From Scenedesmus sp. ARA3 (lineage: Eukaryota > Chlorophyta > Chlorophyceae > Sphaeropleales > Scenedesmaceae): a stretch of DNA of 54,153 nt. This document shows positions 44,218 through 54,153 of the stretch, in pieces. The stretch covers positions 1 to 54,153 of the forward strand of contig RWJK01000199.1 in NCBI GenBank assembly GCA_004335835.1, in the 5' to 3' direction. The first letter of the stretch is position 1. The number at the start of each line of letters is the position of its first letter. The notes beneath the pieces are model-generated. The model searched no databases and was not told the origin of the DNA. It saw only the letters and a list, made by a program, of their open reading frames with translations. A program made the position numbers and the translations under genes.

Positions 44218-47200
44218 ATGCCTGGCGACAAGCGGCCTGTGAAGGTGTGGATGGATCAGAAGGCTGGTGCATGTGTTGATCAATATTAATGACACAAAAC
44301 ATGCAACATACCAGCAAAGCCCCTGACTGGCATCAGTGCATTTCATGCTGCTGCTGTCACTGCCCACTCACTGTTTCACAATGACTCTGCCTCTGCCATC
44401 TGCAGGTGGTGACTGCTTCAAGTTTCCACAATCTGGAAAGGCTGAAAAGGCACAAAGTAGTGGAACATGTTGCCGCAGAAGCAGCAGGCAGCAGGCCAGG
44501 CGGCCAGCACCAGTGCAGGCCTGCCTTCAACCCCCTCAAAGCACCGTTCAAAACCTTCAAAGCACAAAAGGAGGCGTTTGATTTCCTAGACAAGCAGCCG
44601 TGTGCAGTCATACTCAGGTAGTGCACATAGACCCCAGCAGAAATACAGTGGCATGCAGATGTTGAGGCTGTGCTGTCAACGTATGTTTGGGACAAAGATG
44701 CTGCCACACAGACCATGCTCAGCTATAGATGCAAATCTTCCCCCGTCACCTCTCAGCTGTCGGATATTACGCCATTCAAGGCTTTTTTTCCTGGATGCAG
44801 CGGTTTATTTGCATGTACCACTGCTGCTGCCATGCACCCACCCATCCACCTGTATGTCTCCTCCTGCCTCCTATGCTTGCAGGACTTTTGCATGCGAGGT
44901 GTCAACCAGCGGGCAGCGTGTGTTCATTGTCAGCAGCGCAGAGCTGTTCTGGCAGCACTACAAGGCCCTGCCGCCTGCAGAGCGCCACCTCTATGAGATC
45001 ATTCGGCAAGCGTCACCTTGCCACCTCTATTTTGGTGAGCCTGGTGCAACTAGTGTCGAAGAACAGGCTTCCATTGCATACAACTATGATTGATGCATAT
45101 GCCGAGAATACCAAGGCAAACAGCAGTATGCAGCAAGCCCATGCAGCCTGCACTGTCCAAGCAACCAATTTTGCAAGAAGACTGGACATCTGCAGCGCCT
45201 GCCAACTCAAAGCCCTCCAGCAGTTGCTGCTCCCATCAACTACTGGTAGAGTCCATGGCCAGCTGCCAGCCTGCTTTACAGTGCAAATCCTTTGCCCTCT
45301 TCAAACACAACATAACATAACAAAATCTACCATCTCCTGCTCTGCCATCACTCCTGCAGACCTCGAGTTCTGCCCAGTCAGCAACCCTGGCCTCGATGGT
45401 GCCGCGCTAGTAGTGCCTGGTTCGTACTGCAAGCATTGTGCCCTGTTAAACCTTGAAGTTTGCCATCTCTGTCTGCTCTGCCATCACTTGCAGACCTGGA
45501 GTTTTGCCCAGCCAGCAACCCTGGCCTCAATGGTGCCGCACTCGTTGTGCTGCTGCTGGCCGGCGTTGCGCAGCAGCTGCAGCAGCTTTTCAACATCCCC
45601 TGGCACGACAGCTATGCTCTGGAGCTTGACTCCAGCACACCCAGCAAGTTCAGCAGGCACCTGGTGGTCCGGCTGCCTGGGATGGCCTTTGCTGATGCAT
45701 GCCACGCGGGCAGGTGAGCACATGCCTGTGTTGGTGATGGCTAGGGGTGCAGATGATGACGACAGCAGAGCACAGCGAATATGCGCTGTGAATTCAGATG
45801 CCAGCACACCCAGCAAGTTTAGCAGGCACGTGGTGGTGCGGCTACCTGGGATGGCCTTTGCTGACGCATGCCATGCAGGCAGGTGAGTGCGCGTGTGTAA
45901 ATGTTGTTGGCTGGTGCTAGGGGTGCATATGATTGCCACAGCAGCGTGCAGTCATGCCTATGGTCGGGGTGGTGAAATGGTGGCTTACTCAAGCCTACAA
46001 AGGCATGCTTTTCAGTGGCACAACCGTGCAAAACATGCAAGCACCCTCATTGCACCAGCAGGACAGTTTGTGACAGCGACTGAGCAGCGCATACACATCG
46101 CCACATCTACGGCCGCACGCTGCCTCCAATGCCTCCTGCTGTACCAGCTGCTGCGCACCATTATATGTCTGCTGCTGCACATCACCATGTGTCGTGCTGT
46201 AGGTTTGCTCGCCTGGTGCTGCTGCGGCTGTTGCAAAGGGGCAGCTCGCAGGCGGCTGGCCTGCTGGTGCGCAACAAGGATGGTGATGACTTCAGCACGT
46301 TTGTGGATATGGGCGTGTACACGCGCAACAGGTGGGTGCAGCAGGTGCAACCAACACAGTTACAGGGGTTCATGTAGAGCACGGCGTGGTGCCTGTGTGC
46401 AGCAGCGCATTGTGCAACAGGCTGGGGCGTGGGTGTGTGGGTGCTGTGCAACAAGCTGATGCTGCAGCGTGCAATGCAGCTGTTTGGGAAGAGGTAGCAG
46501 CAGCTCGCAGGCAGCTGGCCTGCTGGTGCGCAACAAGGACGGTGATGGCTTCAGCACGTTTGTGGATATGGGTGTGTACACGCGCAACAGGTGGGTGCAG
46601 CAGGTAGAGCACATTTGCAGGTGTTCATGCAGAGCTCCGCATGGTGCGTGCGCAGCATGCAACAAGCCGATGCAACAGCGTGCAATGCAGCTGTGTGGGA
46701 AGGGGCAGCAGCAGCTCGCAGGCGGCTGGCCTGCTGGTGCGCAACAAGGACGGTGATCGCTTCAGCACGTTTGTTGACATGGGCGTGTACACGCGCAACA
46801 GGCGGGTGCAGCAGGCGCATGTGTGACGGGCAGGGTGCAAGAGCACGGTGCAAGCGCAGCAGAACGCAATGCAGTGCTTGTAGATTATATTGCTGCGGTG
46901 TGCTTCACGTGTGCATGCAGGGCGTTTCGGCTGTATCTGTCAAGCAAGTTTGGCAAGACCGCCTGCCTGCGGCTGACCAACAGATTTGCTGGTGCAACCT
47001 TGGACCCTCAGGCTGCTTTCCACCAGCTGCTTATCTCTGTCTTGCACCACAGCAGCAGCAGCAGCAGCAGCAGCGCCCTGGGGCCACTGGCAGCAGCAGC
47101 AGCAGATCCAGCCGAGCTTGCGCTGCGGCGGCAGCAGCAGTGGCGCAGGACAGCAGCAGCAGCAGCAGCAGTCCCAGGCGGGACGCGCCGGCCTGTGTCG

Positions 47201-49729
47201 CTGCTGCACGTGCCTGAGCCCAAGTGGCAGCAGCTGCTGCAGCAGCTGCCGCTGATGTGGCAGACGGTGCCCATGCTGCTGCTGAACCCTACACCGCACA
47301 ACAGCTGCAGCAGCAGCCAGCAGCTGCAGGACGGCGAACACGGGCCGATGCAGGAGCAGCAGCAGCAGCCTGGGGGATGCAACGGAGGCTGGGGATCAGC
47401 AGGCCGGCAGCTGGGGAACAGAGGTCTGCACACAGCAGCAGCAGCTGGTGCTGTGGTATGTTACGGCCCCAGCCCATATCCGCTGCTGGAGCAGTTCATA
47501 ACCTCCATCTGCGTGCAGGTGCGGTTTGGTGGCAGCACAGCACATTTTCCATATCCATTGAACACTTCGCATCACCCGCATCAAAGCAAACGTGGCAGCT
47601 ATGCAAGTTCACATGTTGGACTCTGCGCGTGCCACGCGCTAGCACATGGCCTGCTGGGCATGCCACACACCCCTTTCACATCCACTCCCTGGCCGCCCTT
47701 GCAAGGTTGGCTGCTTACAGCATTGGCTGCTGACAGCGTGTGTGCTGAACTGAATGCAGGGGCTGTTAGCTATGTTGTGTGCTGCTGCAGGGTCGCGTGC
47801 AGGGGTCAGTGCGCAGCTGGCTGCGGTTGCCTGATGCTGCTGACCTTATCACTTTATTGCTGCTGCCTGTGGTGCTGCTGCAGGGTGGCGTGCAGGGCCA
47901 GGTGCGCAGCTGGTAACGGCTGCCTAATGCTGCTCAATTTATCACAATATGCTGCTGCCTGTGGTGCTGCCTGCAGGGTGGCGTGCAGGGCCAGGTGCGC
48001 AGCTGGCTACGGCTGCCTAATGCTGCTCAATTTATCACTNTATGCTGCTGCCTGTGGTGCTGCCTGCAGGGTGGCGTGCAGGGCCAGGTGCGCAGCTGGC
48101 TACGGCTGCCTAATGCTGCTCAATTTATCACTATATGCTGCTGCCTGTGGTGCTGCCTGCAGGGTGGCGTGCAGGGCCAGGTGCGCAGCTGGCTGCGGCT
48201 GCCTAATGCTGCTCAATTCATCACTATATGCTGCTGCCTGTGGTGCTGCTGCAGGGTGGCGTGCAGGGCCAGGTGCGCAGCTGGCTACGGCTGCCTAATG
48301 CTGCTCAACTTATCACTATATGCTGCTGCCTGTGGTGCTGCCTGCAGGGTGGTGTGCAGGGGGCAGTGCGCAGCTGGCTGCGGCTGCCGGGCAGTGTGGT
48401 GCTTAACATGAGGGGCAACCGCTGGTGCGGCAACGTGGAGCGGCAACACAAGTCCAACGGCGTCTACTACGTTGGTGAGTACCGTGTGTGCATTTGCAAG
48501 TGCGGCAGTTGTTGACAGAGAGTTTGCAACCAGTTGCATGCACTGCTACAGTTGTGGCGTGTGTTGGTGAACTTGGCGGTCTTGTCGTGTGTGTGCAAGC
48601 GCGGACACGGGTGATGCTGTGTGCGCTGTGTAACATGCGCAGCTGCAGCTGCATCGGCGTGTGGCTGGCTGCGGCTGCCTGGCAGTGCAGCGTGGTGCTC
48701 AACATGAGGGGCAACCGCTGGTGTGGCAACGTGGAGCGGCAGCACAAGGCCAACGGCATCTACTACGTTGGTGGGTGCAGCGTGTGGGCATGTGTGGTGC
48801 GTGTTTGTCAGTGCGTCACTCGTGCTGTATGCTCGCAATCCTGCCTTCTCAATGTTCCTAGTCCATACGCAGTGGACCTGTGGGAAGGCGTCTTCTACCA
48901 TGAGTGCTACGACCCGGAAAGCAGGAGCTACAGTTTACTCAGATGGGCTCACCCTGCTGCTGCCTCCGCGTCCTTGCTTGAAACCCCTCCCCTGTCCCCA
49001 ACACGCTGCGGACTCACCTTGCTCTGCTGAACCCGGCTGGCCCCTGCATACGCAGTGGACCTTCGGGAAGGAGTGTTCTACCAAAAGTGTTACGACCCGG
49101 AATGCAGGAGCTACCGCTCCGCCTGCATGCCGCTGCCTGCGGCTGTGTGGGAGAGGTACCGCCAGCATGCAGCAGCAGACAATGCTCACGTTCAAGTTGC
49201 AGCAGCAGCAGCGGCTACAGCTCGGCTAGCTGGGGCAGCTCCAAAGCCCACAGCGGCAGCGGCAGCAGTGCAGGGAGCTGGCACACATTTACAGCAGCAG
49301 CAGCAGCATCAGGCCGGCATGCAGGAAGCAACACTGGGAGCCGGCGCACACTTGCAGCAGCAGCAGCAGGCTGGCATGCAGGAAACAGTACTAGGAGCCG
49401 GCGCACACTTGCAGCAGCAGCAGCAGCAGTGCCAGGCGCAGGTGCCGGAAGGGGGTGCGGAGGAATGGGAGGATCAGCAGTGCCTGCAGCTGCTGCTGCA
49501 GTTTGAGGAGAAGCAGTGTACTGCTGTACAGCATGTTGAGGGTGATGCAGCAGCAGGAGGAGGGGCAGCAGCGGCAGGGGTGCGGCGCAGCTATTTGCTG
49601 CAGGAGGAGCAGGTTATGGCTGATGGTGCAGATGCAGCTGATGAAAATGATGAGCTTGATGAATACGAGCAGTGCCTGCAGCTGCTGCAGGAGGTGGAGG
49701 GCAGTGGCTGGGCCGGTGACACAGGCTGA
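44218..49729 (+). CDS. PRIMPOL: PrimPol primase-polymerase (CCDC111 / AEP superfamily)
   Basis: DNA primase-polymerase that reprimes synthesis past lesions in the nucleus or organelles. Eight exons: 44218-44244, 44406-44617, 44883-45034, 45494-45713, 46203-46331, 46921-47518, 48348-48474, 49056-49729; all GT-AG and in phase, 712 aa. Catalytic core: DLEF at 131-134 (two metal-binding acidic residues), SKFSRHLVVRL, and FVDMGVYTRNR with the third acidic residue at about D239. Zinc finger: C473, H480, C500 and C505, with the same CX6HX19CX4C spacing as human PrimPol. An Ala/Gln-rich insert interrupts the part before the zinc finger. The C-terminal tail holds two acidic segments with QCLQLL (about 620-640 and 685-705), candidates for RPA-binding motifs. 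Exon choice among duplicated copies was made by frame and family residues; for exon 8 the upstream copy lacks the last zinc cysteine. TGTAA poly(A) signal at 49839. Confidence 0.92.
45358..45420 (+). repeat. Upstream copy of PrimPol exon 4 5' end (DLEF exon)
   Basis: Acceptor plus DLEFCPVSNPGLDGAALVV coding, repeated at 45491-45550 in the true exon (DLEFCPASNPGLNGAALVV). It lacks the continuation into the polymerase core, so use of this acceptor would break the protein. Confidence 0.85.
45796..45886 (+). repeat. Downstream copy of PrimPol exon 4 3' end
   Basis: Repeats 45629-45720 (STPSKFSRHLVVRLPGMAFA, with the following codons and gtgag donor). The copy keeps the frame (STPSKFSRHVVVRLPGMAFA) and a good donor. 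Confidence 0.85.
46235..46808 (+). repeat. Three copies of PrimPol exon 5 3' end (third catalytic motif)
   Basis: The segment SSQAAGLLVRNKDGD through FSTFVDMGVYTRNR and donor (46241-46340) recurs at about 46497-46604 and 46708-46806. Copy 2 keeps a gtgggt donor; copy 3 has lost it (aacaggcggg). All three still encode the catalytic VDMGVYTRNR. Confidence 0.9.
47791..48440 (+). repeat. Seven-copy array of about 93 bp ending in PrimPol exon 7
   Basis: Units start at 47791, 47884, 47977, 48070, 48163, 48255 and 48348. Each starts with the exon-like GGVQGQVRSWLRLP coding and ends with a ctgc(c)tgcag acceptor. Five units are 93 bp and one (48163) is 92 bp. The last unit continues as the real exon 7. 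Unit 2 carries a TAA where Trp-Leu is expected. The single N at 48040 lies in unit 3. Confidence 0.95.
48040..48040. other. Single unresolved base inside the 93-bp array
   Basis: One N in repeat unit 3, showing that the assembler had difficulty here. Copy number of the array should be treated as provisional. Confidence 0.95.
48655..48775 (+). repeat. Downstream copy of PrimPol exon 7 3' end
   Basis: Repeats the VVLNMRGNRWCGNVERQHK segment and YYV donor region of exon 7 (ending 48474), including zinc ligands C and H, in the following intron with a gtgggt donor. Confidence 0.85.
48868..48945 (+). repeat. Upstream copy of PrimPol exon 8 5' end
   Basis: Acceptor plus VDLWEGVFYHECYDPESRSY coding, versus VDLREGVFYQKCYDPECRSY in the true exon. 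The copy has Ser where the fourth zinc ligand is required and lacks the long downstream frame. Confidence 0.85.
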
Positions 49730-49838
49730 TTGGCAGTGGCTGCCTTGTCTCTGGGAGCATTTATTTGAGTGTAGCACTGCAAGTAAAGGTAGTGCCAGTT
49801 ATACTTTGGCCGTAATGATGGTAGTAGCATTGCGCTGT

Positions 49839-49843
49839 TGTAA
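49839..49843 (+). terminator. Poly(A) signal TGTAA for PrimPol
   Basis: TGTAA about 110 nt after the PrimPol stop codon at 49729, the best-placed poly(A) signal in the window. Confidence 0.65.
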
Positions 49844-52800
49844 CTGCCTGCAAACCTGGGGGCTTGCATGTGTTCGTAAAGCTGCGTATGCTATGTTGTC
49901 AAGTTTGAGCATCGCCGTCCCAACCGACCGTCACTGGTCGTCCACAGAGTGTCAATCCCACCGATTAAATTCGAAGCTCACCGTTATTACCACATCATAA
50001 CCAGCTAGTGACAGAGGCATATTTGGCAGTGTGCTAGTCGTACCAGTAACCTTCTGCTACGACAGATCGAACAGATCCTGAAAACAGCCGCATGCCAGGA
50101 ATGCACATGATGCCACGTCTTGTGACGTCACAAGACAACACAGTCGGGGATGCACCATGCATGACTAGCATAGTCTATCATAGTTGCAACGCAATGCAAC
50201 GCAACGCAATTGCGCATGATACGCAACATGTCAAACCGGCAAGCATACCTCCCACAGCCACCTGTACTACACGGCGGCGGCCGTCAGGACAGCACAGCGC
50301 TGCATGCAGGCCATTGATGGAAAGATGGTCCTGTTTCGGGGCTGTTCTGATAGGGAAAGCCCTCCAACAGGCCAGCACCAAGCCACAAGTAAGTCGCATG
50401 AACACTATGCTATATACACTGCAGCCTGGCTACTGCTAACACCACAATCCAAGCATTACTGTTTCTAGGCGTGCGCATCGTGCATGCAGGCCACTGACCT
50501 TGGTGATCTGCAGCTGAAGGAGCAGCACTGATCAGGCTTATGTCACTGCCAGTGATCGGATCAGGTTCGTGTTATAACTACCTGAGATGGCATGTCATGC
50601 ATACAGTGCGGTGCCCAGCACTAACGGCATGCCGCGGGCACCACAAACGGCTGCAACACCTGTACGGTTAACACAGTGCCACTATAGACACATTTTTACT
50701 GTAGACACCTTGATGCTATACATAGTGCCTTCAGCAGTGCATGCTGAAACTGATCCGGCCAGAGAAGGCTACCGCTGCTGCTAAGTGCTGCGGCCAAGCA
50801 TGCATCAGATAAGCAACTGATGCTACTAGCAAAGTGAAGTTGATGCTGCAGCCAAGCATGCCATTAGGATCAGCTACTGCTGGTGGGCTGTTCTGCTGCG
50901 CGATTCACAGGGCGAGCTGAATGCAATCAGTAGAAACAGCAGCTTCATGCAGCAGCCGCTGGCTGCAGGTGCAAACACACATACATGCGCAGAAGTGGCT
51001 TTGGCAGGCTCAACACACTGTCTGAAGGCACGTCTGCGCTTGATGTTCTGCATGAATATGCAGGTTCAATGTTGCATATTGGTGGTGGAAGGCAACTCAC
51101 AAGAACCAGCCCAGAATGATGAGCAGCAAGCTGCACCAACACGCATTGACCATGCAACTGCCGCAGCCGGCGGATGGCAAGAGAGCCAGCACCATGCAAC
51201 GAGGTAGCACAAGGATACCTGACAATATGTATTGCGGTCAACGCATTGCATGCAGGCATCATACATGCTGAGTATCAGCGCAAGGGCTCATGTCAGGTGA
51301 GGGTCAGGTCAACTGTTAGCAGTTGTGCAACCGGCAAACAGTTGACCATCACGTGGTAGTGCCAACCCACTCCACAAAGCATATTTGAGGGAAGCAGCAG
51401 TCATGCCAGCGCATCCTTTGGCCACCACATGTGTGCCCGAAACTGGGCAGCAGGTGGGTGTCTGTGAATGGCAGCTTCTGTGCCGCATCTTATTCTGCAT
51501 TCTGACCCTTCATCCAACATGCTAATCCGCATCTATGTATCTAGACATGCGTATCTGGGTTGGATATCTGCTGCTGTAGTCTGGAAAACGCGCTGCACAT
51601 TGCCAGTGTCAGTGTCGCACCAGCCTGATAATCAGCACCAGGATGATGACGTAGATGACACACATGACAAGCCATGGCCAGCATGCAGGGAAGTCAAGGT
51701 GCACCACAACATGCCGCCCAGCATACAGCGGCCACCAGCCATTCAAATGCACATCACAAAAAGGCAAAGGCCAGAACTCAGCCCAGCAGCTGCAAGATCC
51801 TGCAGCTGCCTGTGCAGCTGCCTGCATGCCAGAGGTGCACAGTTTGTATACCTAAAAGGGACTTCTACACCATCAGGAAGTGCAGCAGCTGCTGCTGCCT
51901 GCGCTTGGGCTGCGTCAGCACCTGCTGAAAAACATGGTGGCCATTGATGCAATGCCCCTCTGCGGGGCATAAGAATGACATGGAAGCATGACGGCACAGC
52001 AGCTTCACTCAAGCACCCGAGGAAAAAATGTGTCATAGCGCTTACACCCGCCATGCTGTGTGCTGCAGCTGCTAATCATGAGACACCATGGCACGTGCAA
52101 CAACCAGCAAAACATGCGACGGGTCGGCTAAAACACTAAGCACCGTGCCAGCGGCACTTTTGTGAATGTATTGAAGAGCAGCACATGCATTTGTTGAGAA
52201 AGACAACATAAACAGGAGTGGTAACGGACTGTGTCGTACACAAGATAAATCGATTCACACTGGGCAGGCAGTGAACAGGGGCAGCATCACGCAACATGCT
52301 TTTCCTGTGCTGCCAGAAGCGCCTGCAGCCATCAACTGACTCCTTATGACGCACTTTCAAGGAACTCAGAGGCACACATGCAGTCAGGTGTTTACCAACT
52401 GCACAGGGCAGCGGCTTATTAGGGCTTGTCGCCAACTGAAAAGGGTGCTGACCACCTGCTGCTGCTGCCGCTGTTGTCACTCTGCTCAGCAACGTGTGGG
52501 CCAGCATATTGAGTGTGATGATTTGGGGCCACGACAGCACAGACACAAACCACAATGCACATGCATGGCCGCTGCGTCGTGGTGTGTTATTCCAAGCAAG
52601 TCTGCAGGTGCACTGCATCCACTGCGTCACTTGAACTTGCACGATGGTGTGCAGCAAGTGGCCCATGAAAATCACACAGCATCTGCAGCAGCAGCCTGAT
52701 GAACATCTGCTGGAGTCAGCAGCAACAACCAGCGCACACTGACAAATGATGGGATGAAGAAACCCAGCAAGTAGCGCCTGCTTTCACACAGAATGCAGAT

Positions 52801-54153
52801 TACTGCTGATAACCCAGCCTGTTGTAACACTCAATATTGCTTGTGACAACCGTGCACATGCATATGCCACCTTGCGAGCTTTGCAAAGTGGGTCATAACA
52901 GTCATATGCCATCCTCCCAACCAACACCCTTGCTGCAGCAGGCAGCACAACTGCCGGCGCAAAACCCATGGCGTCTGCAGCCGGAATTCAAAGCTACGGC
53001 ACAGCCCTGCTTTACCCTGCAATTTCACTGCTGCGGGGACTCACATGGACAAAAGCTCCTCCTACATGCCAGGAGTAAAAGCAGCGCCCAGGTTTTGAGT
53101 GTGAAACTGAAATAAACATAGTCACCTCGCAACACATGGCTTTCAGTGAGAATAGTAGCCAGCTCAAGACCGCCACTGTGTCAACTGCCGCCTGTTATGC
53201 AGCACCTGCAGCATCGAGCAGCGTGCTCCTGCCGAGCGCTGCTCACAGCAGTTATGAACCATGCTGGGTTGTTCCCAGCTTCAGTGGTGGATGTGAGACG
53301 CAGCACAACCAAATAACTCTTATTCAATGCCCCGCCCTGCAAGACAACGCGCTATGAAATGCTGTACAATGCAAGTGCAATATGCCCATTATGAGGCCGC
53401 TTTCAAAGCCATCGCAGCTGTGCTGCACCACAGCAGCACCAATAAGCAACGGCAGTACGCTGTTGCATTTGGCGGTGTACTGCAGTGGCCAATGTGAACC
53501 TGACCTTGACCTTATCGAATGCCCAGCACACAGAACTCCACAACTTCAAATTCACACATTCTTTGGCTGCAGGAGTCAAAGGTGGTCGGCTCCCATGTTG
53601 GAGGCAAGATGGTTCCAAGTTGCATGTGCCATGTTGTTGCTCAGCATGCATCGTGGCTGGTGGGAGGCTGCATTTTCATTGCCTGGGAGTACAGCGCAAA
53701 TGACATGGTGTGCTCTGCCGTACTGCTGCTGACAGCCCCACAACCAAATGGCATCTCACAGCTGTCACCCGACAACAGAGGCGCCTCTGACACCACAATG
53801 GACATGATGCTGCCACTGAAGCGAATGACACTCAGCCGCAGCGCTGCAGAACCAACAGCAGCGCGCAACTGGCTCGATGCAAGCCCCGCTGGCCATCAGC
53901 AGTGGTAGGGACGGCAGCAGCAGCAAACCATGAGTGCTGCTGCTGCTGCTGCCGCTGCTGCTGCCGCTGCTGCTGCTGCTGCTGCAGCTGTCCTCCTTGC
54001 CCAATGTCTGCTCCCGCAGTTAAAAGGCGCATCTTCCGTTTTTCAGTCATCAGAAACAGCAGTGGCAGCAGCAGCAGCAGCAGCAGCAGCGTACCACTAC
54101 TACTGCTGCTGTTGCTGCTGTCCTCCTTGCAGTAAGCCCTGCAGCATATCGGC
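49844..54153 (-). other. Mostly unresolved; possible exons of a minus-strand membrane-protein gene
   Basis: No gene can be assembled with confidence. Weak minus-strand candidates with plausible splice sites are: 53247-53336 (30 codons, NKSYLVVLRLTSTTEAGNNP); 52450-52600 (hydrophobic HACALWFVSVLSWPQIITLN); 51621-51789 (WPWLVMCVIYVIILVLIIRL, a clear membrane segment before a gtgcg donor); and about 51103-51217 (LLLIILGWFL before a gtgag donor). They would belong to a multi-pass protein entering from beyond the right edge. Exon phases were not reconciled, and these may be chance open frames. From about 49850 to 50900 I see nothing. Confidence 0.25.
53942..54090. repeat. CTG/CAG-rich stretches at the right edge
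   Basis: Interrupted CTG/CCG runs at about 53937-53984 and CAG/CTG runs at 54064-54120, of the same kind found inside coding low-complexity inserts elsewhere. Coding status here is not supported. Confidence 0.6.

Noticed and set aside
45358..45420. First DLEF copy as the true PrimPol exon 4
   Set aside because: It lacks the SKFSRHL-containing continuation and a donor in the required phase.
47791..48440. CRISPR-like array because of regular 93-bp spacing
   Set aside because: The whole unit is repeated with no unique spacers, each unit is a copy of the PrimPol exon 7 start, and the genome is eukaryotic.

Overview
The window is nuclear DNA of a green alga (Chlorophyta). The evidence is intron-rich genes with GT-AG introns, TGTAA poly(A) signals after several stop codons, a protein with a plastid-type transit peptide, a basal-body or centrosome-type coiled-coil gene, and dense CAG/CTG triplet runs that encode Gln, Ala and Ser tracts inside otherwise conserved proteins. 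Order-level placement, perhaps Sphaeropleales, is only a guess. There is one 22-base assembly gap (20169-20190) and one single N (48040).

Layout from left to right: (1) an SLC35E3-like nucleotide-sugar/triose-phosphate-type transporter, minus strand, 736-3346, first exon unresolved; (2) a single-exon Ser/Ala/Gly-rich protein with one C-terminal membrane segment, plus strand, 4877-6844; (3) a 17-exon XRN-family 5'-3' exoribonuclease, plus strand, 8336-19943, whose exon phases all agree (1954 aa); (4) an 8-exon secreted cysteine-rich protein ending in an NHL-type beta-propeller, plus strand, 21591-26434 (878 aa); (5) a 17-exon coiled-coil protein with a CEP70-like C-terminal half, minus strand, 27808-41608 (about 2091 aa once an apparent 2-nt deletion is allowed for); (6) a two-exon, 93-aa putative plastid protein, minus strand, 43173-43784; (7) an 8-exon PrimPol primase-polymerase, plus strand, 44218-49729 (712 aa), with all catalytic and zinc-ligand residues present; (8) an unresolved right end, 49730-54153, with weak signs of a minus-strand membrane-protein gene entering from outside.

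The genes do not form an operon-like unit. PrimPol (DNA damage tolerance), XRN (RNA decay or termination) and the centrosomal-type protein are housekeeping genes that happen to be neighbours.

The most unusual property of the window is architectural. In at least four of the genes (transporter, XRN, coiled-coil gene, PrimPol), exon-intron junctions have been copied locally in tandem. The introns are therefore filled with one to eight decayed copies of the neighbouring exon end, often still carrying the splice site. The extreme case is a seven-copy array of about 93 bp in front of PrimPol exon 7, where each copy keeps a 3' splice site. The secreted NHL gene is similar in size and intron number but shows no such copies, so this is not simply a property of every intron. 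Other structure not explained by genes: a perfect 36-bp-arm hairpin in an XRN intron, a 35-bp unit repeated three times with GT at its start and AG at its end, a dispersed repeat of about 45-65 bp with at least four copies, and clusters of a TTTGACC motif in XRN introns.
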